NCBI GenBank assembly: GCA_036703315.1
Contig: DATNPH010000152.1
Coordinates: 25,274 to 89,273 of the forward strand
From: DATNPH01 sp036703315
Lineage (GTDB): Bacteria; Cyanobacteriota; Cyanobacteriia; Cyanobacteriales; Coleofasciculaceae
Length of the DNA: 64,000 bases
Direction: 5' to 3'
The notes beneath the pieces are model-generated. The model did not search any database. It worked only from the letters and a program-made list of their open reading frames with translations, and was not told where the DNA came from. How positions within the stretch are numbered: the first letter of the stretch is position 1; every line of letters begins with the position of its first letter. Made by a program: the position numbers and the translations under genes. Shown here piece after piece: positions 18,301-26,759 of this stretch.

Positions 18301-20116
18301 CCTGCAACATCTGCTTACCGCTAACCCAGCCGTCATCTATAGTTGCAAAGCATCACAGGATTATAAAGTCACGTTTGTCAGTGAGAACATTACCACTGTT
18401 ACTGGCTACGAACCACGGGAATTTATAGACGATTCCGGGTTCTGGCGTCGTCATATCCATCCAGACGATATTGAACAGGTCTTTGGTGAATTGTTGCACC
18501 TGTTTGAAGTTGGGGAGCACTCTTATGAATACCGCTTTCGACACAAAGACGGGGCATATCGTTGGCTCTGTGATCAGGTGAGGTTGGTATATAACAAAGC
18601 TGGCAACCCTATAGAGTGCGTTGGTTTTTGGGTAGACATCAGCGATCGCAAACAGACAGAGGAGGCGCTACGACAGCAGAAAGAACTGCTGCAAACTATC
18701 TTTGACCACATTCCTATGATGGTGGCGTTTTATGATGCCGAGGGTCAGCTTCAATTGAGCAACCGGGAGATGGAACGTGTCCTGGGTTGGTCTTTAGAAG
18801 AACTAGGAAATTGTGACGTGTTGACTGAATGTTATTCTGACTCAGAGTACCGCCAGAGGGTTTTGCAACACATGCTGGCAGCGACAGGGAAATGGCAGGA
18901 CTTCAAAACTATAACTCGTGACAATCGCGTAGTGGATACGTCTTGGGCTAATATTCGACTGAGCGATGGTACCCGTATCGGCATTGGGCAAGACATTACG
19001 GAGCGAAAGCGGGCAGAAGAAGCTTTGCGATCGCTCACCCAGCGAGAGCATGAGAAAGCCAAGCAACTAGAGCAAGCCTTGAAGGAACTCCAACACACTC
19101 AAGCTCAGCTAGTACAGAACGAAAAAATGGTCAGTTTGGGTCAACTGGTGGCTGGAGTTGCCCATGAAATTAACAACCCTGTTAGCTTCATTTTCGGCAA
19201 TGTCACTCCAGCAATAGAATATGCCTGTGATCTACTGCATCTAATTTCCCTCTACCAAGAGCACTATCCAACACCAGATTCTCAAATCCAAGACGAGATT
19301 GACGCGATCGACCTCGACTTTATCAAGGCAGACTTCCCTAAATTGCTAGGTTCAATGCAAGAAGGAGCCTCGCGCATTCAGCAAATTGTCCTCTCCTTGC
19401 GGAACTTCTCGCACCACAATGAAGCACAACGAAAGGAAGCTGACCTTCATCGGGGAATCAATAGCACCCTGATGATTTTAGAAAACCGTTTAAGAGAACA
19501 ACCCCATAGAGCTGCCATTCAGGTGATTAAAGAATTCGGTGACTTTCCCTTAGTAGAGTGCTACCCTGGTGAGCTGAATCAAGTATTTATGAATCTCTTG
19601 AGCAATGCCATTGATGCCCTAGAAAGCCGGCTTAAGGAGGATTCTTCCCTAACTCCTACAATTCGGATTTGTACCCAAGTGTACAGAGATACTCAGAGGA
19701 CTGAGCCAGACGCCCGTTCTAGGAGACAAGGAGGACAAGCAGGAATTTTCATCGAAATCTCCGAACAACCCACTTCCTTGTCTTCCCACCCACCACTCAC
19801 AACTGATCACTCACCACTCCCTTTCACTGAAAAAATTGTGATTCGCATTGCCGACAATGGCTTAGGCATTCCACCAACTGTTCAACAGCACTTATTTGAC
19901 CCGTTCTTTACTACCAAACCTGTTGGCAAAGGCACGGGTTTAGGTTTGTCGATCGCGCATGCCATTGTGGTGAAGAAACACAAGGGTGAACTGTACTGTA
20001 ACTCTCAGCTTGGGGAAGGGACAGAGTTTGTGATTGAGCTACCACTACAACAGCTCGAAAGTCAAAAGGCACAACTCTCCGGAGGCATCTCCAGATTCGG
20101 GACGCCGATTCGGTAA
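15359..20116 (+). CDS. Multi-PAS/GAF histidine kinase with N-terminal receiver
   Basis: About 1585 residues long. The order is: receiver (about 10-125, DIEMPEMNGYEV), coiled coil, GAF (about 165-305), four PAS domains (about 325-808), a second GAF (about 812-975), two more PAS domains (about 990-1220), coiled coil, and a histidine kinase. The kinase has His1269 in VAHEINNPVSFI and an ATPase domain ending GKGTGLGLSIAHAI. There are no membrane segments, so it is cytosolic. ATG at 15359 overlaps the stop of the ethylene-receptor kinase by 8 bases (TTG at 15353 is the alternative), implying translational coupling. The receiver plausibly takes phosphate from the upstream kinase. No output regulator is encoded next to it. 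A repeat-like insert sits in the ATPase domain. Confidence 0.88.
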   Translation: MDSNLPPTSKPDILLVDDNPKNLRLLQTLLINFGYKVRTAINGKLALKVVEVAKPDLILIDIEMPEMNGYEVCEKLKSQEQTADIPVIFISALDDVFDKVKVFESGGVDYITKPFELQEVLVKVKNQLTFYQQKKQIIDQNKQLIEQNKQLQLLVTTTKCINEASDFQSALEEILYQVCEKTGWNFGEFWISNPDITAFEYGKSWYASDKHFEKFRHKSEQFTFPTDRKLLREVCLSKQAVWLTDVSVEKCQFFTRSQLAKEVGLKACFGVPVLFNNQVVAVLILLRKEASIPEPQTIEIVNAVATQLSSFIQHQQAETKLQHTQRFLNSLLENLPVGVFAKDAQELRFVYWNKAITQLIGYSVSEVIGKSDYDLFPKEQASFCTAQDRETISSGKLVDIPIELVHTHRGQRLFNIKKIPIFDEFGEPQYVLGIAEDLTEFKQAEKTLFRQEQQFRTLAENSPDIITRFDRALRYVYTNPAFEQVTGIPYQSFIGKTNQEVGMPLELSSLWEANIQKVFDTARAECDEFNFPIASGELRTYQAHLVPEFAKDGDVEFVLVVTRDITQLKQAEVALQDSERRFRAIFEQAAVGIAQVSLSNQFLQVNQRLCDLVGYTESELLAQACRSLIHPDDRKLSLEYERQILAGERQTYSLEKRYISKEGQVQWTNSTVSLVRDTQGIPEYFIKIVEDITERKQAEGALRESNRLVTNILESITDAFVALDHEWRITYVNRETAKLNNKQPEEFIGKTHWEVWSWSVGTKVEREYRRAIAQQVAVHFEVLYEPLDMWLEIHAYPSKDGLNIYFRDITVRKQAEEALRLIVEGTASATGDSFMRSCVRYLAQILQARYALIAEMVDKTCTKARTLAFWTGETWGENFEYDLADTPCENFPQEKVCFYSQEVQALFPNDLYSATLDAQSYLGIPLINSKGNIFGLMVVLDVKPMEIDLGKQSILKIFADRAGAELERQQTESARRLATDRLQHLLTANPAVIYSCKASQDYKVTFVSENITTVTGYEPREFIDDSGFWRRHIHPDDIEQVFGELLHLFEVGEHSYEYRFRHKDGAYRWLCDQVRLVYNKAGNPIECVGFWVDISDRKQTEEALRQQKELLQTIFDHIPMMVAFYDAEGQLQLSNREMERVLGWSLEELGNCDVLTECYSDSEYRQRVLQHMLAATGKWQDFKTITRDNRVVDTSWANIRLSDGTRIGIGQDITERKRAEEALRSLTQREHEKAKQLEQALKELQHTQAQLVQNEKMVSLGQLVAGVAHEINNPVSFIFGNVTPAIEYACDLLHLISLYQEHYPTPDSQIQDEIDAIDLDFIKADFPKLLGSMQEGASRIQQIVLSLRNFSHHNEAQRKEADLHRGINSTLMILENRLREQPHRAAIQVIKEFGDFPLVECYPGELNQVFMNLLSNAIDALESRLKEDSSLTPTIRICTQVYRDTQRTEPDARSRRQGGQAGIFIEISEQPTSLSSHPPLTTDHSPLPFTEKIVIRIADNGLGIPPTVQQHLFDPFFTTKPVGKGTGLGLSIAHAIVVKKHKGELYCNSQLGEGTEFVIELPLQQLESQKAQLSGGISRFGTPIR
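19700..19832 (+). repeat. Repeat-like low-complexity insert in kinase ATPase domain
   Basis: Within the coding sequence, AGGAGACAAGGAGGACAAG and downstream CTTCCTTGTCTTCCC are partly inverted copies, followed by CACTCACAACTGATCACTCA and CACCACTCCC. These are of the intergenic repeat type. They encode about 40 Ser/Thr/Pro-rich residues between N-box strand and the DNGLGIP G1 box, where the fold normally has a short loop. Confidence 0.5.
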
Positions 20117-20151
20117 CCGGGCATGGTCAGCAAAAAGTTAGGCTTATAGAG

Positions 20152-21129
20152 CTAATCACCTGACAGGAAAGCTTCAAACTCCTGATTCCCACGTAGGTTA
20201 TCAAAATCTGAGTCGGTTTTAGCTAGCTGTTGGTATTCATCAGGATTGAGATAAATCACTTGTTTTAGGCTGGCGATCGCTTGTTGAGCATTCCCCAGTA
20301 ACCCATAACAACAAGCTTGGTTGTACCAGGCATATTCGTCTTCTGGTTCATCTTCCAGCGCTTTCTCATAGCTAGCAACGGCTTCCTGATATCGACCCAT
20401 CTGTCGTAATATCTCGCCGCACTGGTACCAACCCCAGTAGTCTGTTGGTTTTGCTTCTAAAGCTTTTTCATAGCTAGCAAGAGCTTGTTCAAGGTGTCCC
20501 CAGTGACGTAGGGCATCACCTTTGCGATACCAACTCCAGTAGTCTAACGGTCGGCTTTCCAGCGCTTTGTCATAGCAGGCGATCGCTTCTTCATAGCGTT
20601 CCAAGTGCCGCAGCGAGTCACCTTGGCGGTACCAACTCCAATAGTCATGGGGTCGGGCTTCCAGTGCTCTCTGGAAACTGGCAATCGCTTGTTCGTACCA
20701 ATCCAAGTCTTCTAATGCTACGCGCCCCCGGTTATACCAAGCCCAGTAGTCGTCTGGTATCGCTTCCAGCGCTTTATCATAACTGGCGATCGCGTCCTCA
20801 AAGCGATCAAGTTGCCGCAGTACACTACCACGCTGGCACCAAGCCCAGTAGTCACTGGGTTTACTTTCTAAGGCTTTGTCGTAGCTATCGAGAGCCTCTT
20901 CATAACGCCCCAATGCATCCAGAACATCGCCCCGCCAATACCACGCCCAATAATCGTGAGGATGGTACTCCAATGCTCTATCATAGCTATAGAGGGCTTC
21001 CTCATACTGGTTCCCATCACGTAGCGCATTCCCTTGTTGATACCAATCTTCGTAACTATCTGGTCGGCACTCTAAGCATCTGTAAATTACGGAGTACGAA
21101 GGTCGTCGCGTAGGCATCACTCTACTCAT
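20152..21129 (-). CDS. Tetratricopeptide-repeat protein, eight TPRs
   Basis: The 325-residue protein is built almost entirely of eight 34-residue TPR units of the form DYWAWYxRGxxLRxLxRYEEAxxSYDKALExxP. Conserved Trp-Ala-Trp-Tyr at the helix A start is unusually regular, so the array probably expanded recently by duplication. No signal peptide or membrane segment is seen. TPR solenoids hold protein partners; none can be named here. ATG at 21129 follows AAGGGTGG, a suitable ribosome site. The gene is convergent with the giant kinase (stop codons 35 bases apart) and divergent from the Bax1-like nuclease gene. Confidence 0.88.
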   Translation of the reverse strand: MSRVMPTRRPSYSVIYRCLECRPDSYEDWYQQGNALRDGNQYEEALYSYDRALEYHPHDYWAWYWRGDVLDALGRYEEALDSYDKALESKPSDYWAWCQRGSVLRQLDRFEDAIASYDKALEAIPDDYWAWYNRGRVALEDLDWYEQAIASFQRALEARPHDYWSWYRQGDSLRHLERYEEAIACYDKALESRPLDYWSWYRKGDALRHWGHLEQALASYEKALEAKPTDYWGWYQCGEILRQMGRYQEAVASYEKALEDEPEDEYAWYNQACCYGLLGNAQQAIASLKQVIYLNPDEYQQLAKTDSDFDNLRGNQEFEAFLSGD

Positions 21130-21261
21130 CTTGAACCACCCTTCATAGTAACTTTGGTTTGGCGAAAATCTAGCCGCTTAGTAGAACAGTAGTATTACCT
21201 GTATCGTACAAACTACTAGGGCGACAAGTACCAATAACCATAGATAGTATTAAGCTATTTT

Positions 21262-22476
21262 ATGTTACCGACCGAGCTGCTAATTAATCGGCAAAATGGG
21301 GAAGAGATTGTTCCGAAACGGCTATCGGTCAATCAACACACTTGTGCGATCGCTATAGAGTTAATCACCTGCTTCCAAAACGCGATCGGTAGTACCCAAG
21401 GCACACTCGACCAACAATTGTCAGAACTCGAAGGTGATAGCCCCGACTACCGCCTCAAGCGAGGGCTTGCTCATATTCTCAAAAGCAGCTTCTGCACCTT
21501 TGAAATCGTCAGCCCTCTAGAACCCCCGATGTTGCGGCAGAGAGTCTTCGCGCTTTCTGCAAAATCAGTTCCCAGTCCTGTGGCGTCCCAGGTAACACTT
21601 GAACAGTTGAGCATTGCCCTCGGCCAAGAGTTAAATCACGAAGTTTTGCCTGAGCAAATTCGCAGGGGTCTTTATGCAGATTTACAAGAAAATCGTATTC
21701 TCACTCAGTTTGATGATCCTGCACCGGAGGCACTGCTGCATCGCTACAACTTATCTCAGGTACAGGGAATTTTCTACCGGGCGAGTCACATTACGCTGAA
21801 TGCTCATCGGAATGTCCCTGGTGAGTACAAGCTCTTATTCCGCTATTTAAAGTTGTTTCAGCTAATGACCTACGTCGAGGGCGATGCTGACCACGGGTTC
21901 ACGATTACCATTGATGGACCTACGAGTTTATTTAAGCCCAGTACTCGTTATGGTTTGGCGATCGCTAAACTTGTCCCAGCCCTGTTACATGTCACGAAAT
22001 GGAGTCTGAAAGCGACCTTACAAAGCCGCGATTCTTACACGGGTGTCCAGAAAACTGGGCAGTTTAGTCTCAATGACAATTGCGGCTTAGTCACTCACTA
22101 TCCTCCCGGTAAACCTTATGACAGTATGTTGGAGGCAGCCTTTGCCAGCCGTTGGGACTCTCTGAAAACGGACTGGGTGCTAGAGCGAGAAGTAGACCTG
22201 ATTCCCATCCCTGGCAGTGTAATGATTCCGGACTTTCGCCTTGTCCATGCCGATGGTCGTACTTTCTTACTAGAAATTATCGGCTACTGGCGTCCAGAGT
22301 ATTTACAGAAGAAATTTTCTCAGGTGCGGCGAGCAGAATGCGATAACCTGATTCTTGCCATTTCTGAACGGCTCAATTTAGAGAAAGTAGGCGTAAAAGT
22401 GGAGAATGTACCAGCAAAAGTTGTTTGGTTTAAGGATAAACTGTCGCCTAAAGCCGTGCTAGAAGTTTTGGGTTGA
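21262..22476 (+). CDS. Bax1-like DUF790 nuclease (PD-(D/E)XK fold)
   Basis: This 404-residue protein has the DUF790 pattern throughout: MLPTELLINRQ start, SDYRLKRGLAHIL-type helix and a nuclease C-terminus. In the latter, Glu291 (YDSMLEAAF), Asp324 (IPDFRL) and Glu338 (LLEIIGYWRPEYLQKKF) form the PD-(D/E)XK active site with a downstream Lys pair. Archaeal Bax1 partners the XPB helicase in nucleotide excision repair and cuts bubble or 3'-flap DNA; family knowledge supports that role here. The usual adjacent XPB helicase gene is not in this window. The next gene, an HD-like protein, starts 12 bases downstream and probably shares the transcript. Confidence 0.85.
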   Translation: MLPTELLINRQNGEEIVPKRLSVNQHTCAIAIELITCFQNAIGSTQGTLDQQLSELEGDSPDYRLKRGLAHILKSSFCTFEIVSPLEPPMLRQRVFALSAKSVPSPVASQVTLEQLSIALGQELNHEVLPEQIRRGLYADLQENRILTQFDDPAPEALLHRYNLSQVQGIFYRASHITLNAHRNVPGEYKLLFRYLKLFQLMTYVEGDADHGFTITIDGPTSLFKPSTRYGLAIAKLVPALLHVTKWSLKATLQSRDSYTGVQKTGQFSLNDNCGLVTHYPPGKPYDSMLEAAFASRWDSLKTDWVLEREVDLIPIPGSVMIPDFRLVHADGRTFLLEIIGYWRPEYLQKKFSQVRRAECDNLILAISERLNLEKVGVKVENVPAKVVWFKDKLSPKAVLEVLG

Positions 22477-22488
22477 CATCAAATCACA

Positions 22489-23994
22489 ATGCTGCTTAAG
22501 AAAGTTGTACAGTTGTACAGCAGATTTGAGCAAGTCCGAGTACTATACACAGCAAAGGCATTGCTTGGAGCAGGGAATATGGGTGACAAGAGGGAGTTAG
22601 AAATTGCTTACACTCGCTGCAAAGAGAGTTTAATGGGAGCTATTGAACAGCTACAGGTCAAAGCTGAGCTGACTCAGCTTGAAAATATTGCCGAGTTGAT
22701 TACTCAAACCATGACAGGTCAATGGCGATATTTTCATACGACCGAGCATATTTTTGAGGTTGGAGGGTCAGTTGATCCCCTTGAGATCTTAGCCGCGTTG
22801 TTTCACGATATGGTCTACGTACAAGTCGATCATGGCGTAAGTCTTAACATTGGCAGTTACATTACTCCTTTTATCAAGGAGGTCAAAGGACAGATTGTAA
22901 TTCGAGAAGCCAATGAACTGCCTGACTCAGTAATGTTTGAAATTGTTGCGGCAGTATTTGGGTTTGCTCCAGGTCAAGCCCTCTCTCCCTTCAATGGGCA
23001 AAATGAATTCTTAAGTGCGCTAATAGCGGCTTTGACTTTGTCGCCTTTATTAAGTAAAGCTCAAATCGCTCAGATCGCTGCGTGTATCGAAGCTACAATC
23101 CCCTTTCGTTCTTTGTCACCATCTGGTTTAAGTCCTGGCGAATTGTTGTATCAGCGCTTGGTTATTGTTAATAAGCAATTCAACTTAGAGTGGGATGATG
23201 CCCAACTCGTTGAAGTCGTCAAGCGCTCCGTGCGCGTGACCAACCGAGATGTAGAGAATTTTGCCTATTCCAATTCTGCCGATTTTTTGGATAACACATG
23301 GAATCTCATGCCGGAAACTAATCATGAGCTAACTAATGTGAATTCTTCTTACACGGTTGCTGAGTACCGTTGGTCTTTGCAGAAAATGGAAGGATTTATG
23401 AACTTCCTATCTCCAGAACGAGTTTTCCAGCAGTTTAGAGGAGAACCAGATGAGGAAACATACTGCCAGTTGTTATCAAGAACTAGTAAGAACCTGGAGG
23501 TAGCCAAGCTTTATCTAGGATGCAAGCTCGTCTCCATCGGGGTCATTGAGGCGCTTTCAACGCGATTAGGACGGGATATTCCTGTTTCCACGATGATGGG
23601 AGAATTACCAACTTCGCAAATAAAAACCCCTGCTCTGGTAAATTTCCTGCCTAATATTGAATGTTTCAAAGAGCCGGAAACTGAAGTGGAAACCGAGGTA
23701 CTAGAGTTGTTGAGTAAGGGACGAAATCAAGACTCTCCTTACGATTTGAAAAACTCACCTATAGCAACATTTATGGTCAAATCTATCGGGTTTGTCGAGA
23801 TGAAATATCTGATCGAGCGAGCCAAAGAATTCTTTGCTGGAAAAATTACGGCGTCTGAGTTTCTCAGTGACTGTAATGCTGATGTGGTAAAGGCGATCGC
23901 TCTTGGAGTTGGGCAGCTCTTTGAAAGCCGCGCTCGGTACATTACGTCGATTTTGCAAGTCAACACCCATCCTTATGCCACCCCTAAGAGCTAA
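22489..23994 (+). CDS. HD-like protein downstream of Bax1-like nuclease
   Basis: In this 501-residue protein the N-terminal third has a histidine-rich pattern, YFHTTEHIFEV then AALFHDMVYVQVDHG, which is the H...HD arrangement of metal-dependent phosphohydrolase-like (HD superfamily) folds. The remaining 300 residues are helical and match nothing I recognise. HD enzymes cleave nucleotides, cyclic nucleotides or related phosphates, but whether all metal ligands are present cannot be settled by eye. Its 12-base spacing from the nuclease gene suggests co-translation and a joint task. ATG at 22489 is used; an inner ATG at 22579 is also possible and would remove 30 residues. Confidence 0.65.
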   Translation: MLLKKVVQLYSRFEQVRVLYTAKALLGAGNMGDKRELEIAYTRCKESLMGAIEQLQVKAELTQLENIAELITQTMTGQWRYFHTTEHIFEVGGSVDPLEILAALFHDMVYVQVDHGVSLNIGSYITPFIKEVKGQIVIREANELPDSVMFEIVAAVFGFAPGQALSPFNGQNEFLSALIAALTLSPLLSKAQIAQIAACIEATIPFRSLSPSGLSPGELLYQRLVIVNKQFNLEWDDAQLVEVVKRSVRVTNRDVENFAYSNSADFLDNTWNLMPETNHELTNVNSSYTVAEYRWSLQKMEGFMNFLSPERVFQQFRGEPDEETYCQLLSRTSKNLEVAKLYLGCKLVSIGVIEALSTRLGRDIPVSTMMGELPTSQIKTPALVNFLPNIECFKEPETEVETEVLELLSKGRNQDSPYDLKNSPIATFMVKSIGFVEMKYLIERAKEFFAGKITASEFLSDCNADVVKAIALGVGQLFESRARYITSILQVNTHPYATPKS

Positions 23995-24300
23995 GCTGCC
24001 TTAGTACTGGATCGGGAAACCTCAAAAAGGCTAATTTTGAATCTATAGGCATAGATGTAGATGTGTTTGAAAAGCGTTCTTGAAGAGTAGTGGATGCCGT
24101 TAGCGAAGTGAAATGTAAACCTAAACTATACACATGAACACGGCTGGATTTAATACTATTCTATTAGCCCCTAGCCAGTGCATAAAAACTCCGGAATAGA
24201 GGATGTTATACTTTGCTAACTCGGTATAATCCCTGCATCTTCAGAGTTAGATTGTTATGTCCGGCTCAAGTAAGCTGAATAAATAGTCAGTCGAAAAAGG
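23995..24300. other. Gene-free stretch
   Basis: A short frame around 24007-24084 reads as a plausible protein fragment (ANFESIGIDVDVFEKRS then stop) but has no start and no recognised family. Otherwise no gene, RNA or strong hairpin is seen. Confidence 0.4.
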
Positions 24301-24762
24301 ATGCTTCGAGAATACCTAACATCGGATGCAGAAGCTCTTGCAGCTATCTATCGTGATGCTGTTATTGGGATAGGCTCCAGCGCCTATGATGCCCAACAGA
24401 TTGCAGCGTGGTCTTCATATCCTGAGAATATTGAACAGTTTAGGAAGTTGCTTCGTTTAGGTTTAACGCTTGTTGCCGTGGAAGATTCTCGATTGGTCGC
24501 TTTTGGACAATTAAATCCATCCGATCATATTGCTTTTCTTTATACAGCAAGCGATTTTGCACGACATGGTTATGCCACCGAAATTTACAAACAATTAGAA
24601 GCGCATGCCGTCGAGCAAGGTATCAAGCATCTCCACACCGAAGCGAGTCGTATCTCGAAGCATTTCTTCGTAAAAATGGGTTTTCGTGTCGTAGAAACGG
24701 AACTCGTGGAACGTCAAGGCGTGCAACTTGAACGATTCAAAATGGAGAAAGTAATCGACTAA
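24301..24762 (+). CDS. GNAT-family N-acetyltransferase
   Basis: The 153-residue protein has the GNAT layout: N-terminal REYLTSDAEALAAIYRDAV, a central strand VEDSRLVAFGQLNPSDHIAF, the acetyl-CoA loop region SDFARHGYATEIYKQLE (in place of Q/RxxGxG/A), and the end FVKMGFRVVETELVERQGVQL. This places it with the YafP/ElaA-like small GNATs. The acceptor is unknown. ATG at 24301 directly abuts AAAAAGG, leaving a poor ribosome-site spacing, but the family alignment begins exactly here. Two degenerate GNAT genes lie 2.5 and 7.5 kb downstream. Confidence 0.85.
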   Translation: MLREYLTSDAEALAAIYRDAVIGIGSSAYDAQQIAAWSSYPENIEQFRKLLRLGLTLVAVEDSRLVAFGQLNPSDHIAFLYTASDFARHGYATEIYKQLEAHAVEQGIKHLHTEASRISKHFFVKMGFRVVETELVERQGVQLERFKMEKVID

Positions 24763-24880
24763 CTTGTTGCTGCAACGGACGGGCTGATGGCTGCTGGCTA
24801 CGCTTAGAATCTATCTGCCTCCAGTAAACTATGCCGTTAAATCATCCCTCAATTGTGCAACGTCCAGCAGTGCTGTTACC

Positions 24881-26263
24881 TCAAGACTGAACAGGTTTTA
24901 TCTGCCGCCATATCCGAGCTGTACTAAATCGCCATGTCAGAATTCCTGCTGCCACAGCAAGACCGATCGCAAATCCCCACCACAGCCCAACGCCGCCAAA
25001 TCCCAACACTAAGCCCAACGTGTAGCCACAGGGCAAGCCAATTCCCCAATACGCCAGAATGCCAATCAGCAAGGGAATCCTAGTGTCCTTCAGTCCTCGT
25101 AATGCGCCAGCCGCAGTTACCTGAATGCCATCTACAATTTGGAACATTGCCGCCACTCCCAAGAGTGTCTTCGCCAAGCTGATGACAGTTGCGTTTGCTG
25201 GCTCGGCAGTATCGATGTAAAGCGACACAATCGTTCCGGGAATTGTCCAAAACAAAATGCCCATCAATGCCATAAACAAGGCAGCAATAGCAATGCTGAC
25301 AAAACCCGCCAGTCGTGCCCCTTTCGGATTTTCTTGTCCCATGAGCTGTCCAACTCGCACAGTGGCTGCCATCGAGATACCGAGCGGAATTGTAAAGGTA
25401 ACAACTGCTGTTTGCAAAGCAATCTGGTGAGCCGCCAATGTTATTGTTCCTAACTGCCCCATCAGGAACGTTACGCAGGTGAAGAATCCACCCTCTACTC
25501 CTGCCAACACGCCAATTGGCACACCCACTCGCACCAGTTCCCCAAATCCTTTGCCTTCAAACTGATGCAGATTAGTAAACGTACCGTAGACCCGAAGCTG
25601 AGGTTGAGTGAGAATATAGATTGCCAAAGCTGCAAACATTACCCAAAGAGACAGCGTACTCGCCCAACCGAGTCCTGCTATTCCCAATGCTGGAAACCCA
25701 TATTTGCCAAACGCCAGAACATAGTTAGCTGCAACGTTGACCAATGTACCGCCAATCATAGTCACAATCACAGGACGGGGCCGTGATAGAGCCGAGACAA
25801 AACTTCTCAACACAGCAAAGCCCACTCCAGGAAGATAACCCCACGCGATCGCTCTCAGATACGACGAGGCTAATGCAACGTTTCCAGGCTCCTGCCCCAG
25901 TAAGCGCAGCAACGATCCACCATGCCAGATCAGCAGTGTCACCGGAACTACCAGGATAACTGACAACCACAACCCTTGTCGTACCACTCGACCAACCTGC
26001 TCGACTCGTCCCGCTCCATAGGCTTCTGCGGCAAGTGGACTCACCGCTGAGACAATTGCACAACCAATATTGATCAGCAAAAAAAACGTAGCGGCTCCCA
26101 GTGCCCCAGCCGCAATGATATGGCTTCCCAGAATGCCCATCATTACCGTATCCACAAATGTAGTTGCTGCTTGAGATAACTGTGCGCCAGCTAGGGGAAC
26201 AGCTAGAAGCAGGCACTCTTTAATTTCAGCAATAATCCTGGATTTTGATAGTGCGTAAGTCAT
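24881..26263 (-). CDS. MATE-family multidrug/cation antiporter
   Basis: The 460-residue protein has twelve hydrophobic segments arranged as two six-helix halves. The start LLLAVPLAGAQLSQAATTFVDTVMMGILG is the family signature, and the paired segment GVPIGVLAGVEGGFFTCVTFLMG marks the second half. MATE proteins export drugs or organic cations in exchange for Na+ or H+ across the inner membrane. The sequence fits the NorM branch; the ion used cannot be read. ATG at 26263 is well placed. Divergent from the small membrane protein at 26496. The substrate is unknown. Confidence 0.9.
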   Translation of the reverse strand: MTYALSKSRIIAEIKECLLLAVPLAGAQLSQAATTFVDTVMMGILGSHIIAAGALGAATFFLLINIGCAIVSAVSPLAAEAYGAGRVEQVGRVVRQGLWLSVILVVPVTLLIWHGGSLLRLLGQEPGNVALASSYLRAIAWGYLPGVGFAVLRSFVSALSRPRPVIVTMIGGTLVNVAANYVLAFGKYGFPALGIAGLGWASTLSLWVMFAALAIYILTQPQLRVYGTFTNLHQFEGKGFGELVRVGVPIGVLAGVEGGFFTCVTFLMGQLGTITLAAHQIALQTAVVTFTIPLGISMAATVRVGQLMGQENPKGARLAGFVSIAIAALFMALMGILFWTIPGTIVSLYIDTAEPANATVISLAKTLLGVAAMFQIVDGIQVTAAGALRGLKDTRIPLLIGILAYWGIGLPCGYTLGLVLGFGGVGLWWGFAIGLAVAAGILTWRFSTARIWRQIKPVQS

Positions 26264-26495
26264 AACAGTTCAAGCAATGATTCTCACTGACTTGGGCTTG
26301 GCTTCAGCTCCCCTGTATCGGTTTGAGCGATTCTTTGAGAGCAAAGCCACTAAAATGATTCAAACAGCTAGATGTTTCACCTAGAGTTCTCCTGGAAGTA
26401 CAGCCGACCATAGCCTAAGAACTGACCCACACCATTCTCTCCGGCTAGAAATGCTGTGATGCCAAACGAGTAAAAACTACTTCTTAATACATACC

Positions 26496-26735
26496 ATGCT
26501 TAACAAACATGACGAATTGCTCTTAAGAGACTTGAAACTTCAACCGCTTTGGCTACTCTGGTCTTACGTAATTTTGGGGGTGTTGGCTGCGGTTGTTGGG
26601 TTTGTTCTTGACAGGGGTAACCTCTCAAAAATTGCTTGCTTTGGAGGTGGTTTTCTTATCTCTCTAGGAGCTGAAAAATTGGTGACTCGCAGGATTAGAA
26701 ATGCAGCCCGTTCTGTAATTGATAAAAATTATTAA
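26496..26735 (+). CDS. Small two-helix membrane protein
   Basis: The 79-residue protein has hydrophobic segments at about residues 18-40 and 46-60, flanked by charged ends (KHDELLLRDLK at the start, VTRRIRNAARSVIDKNY at the end). No family is recognised. Amphipathic ends and positive-inside charges make a real membrane protein plausible. No strong ribosome site precedes the ATG, so it remains a prediction. Confidence 0.45.
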   Translation: MLNKHDELLLRDLKLQPLWLLWSYVILGVLAAVVGFVLDRGNLSKIACFGGGFLISLGAEKLVTRRIRNAARSVIDKNY

Positions 26736-26759
26736 AACAGATTGGCACGTTAAGAGAGC

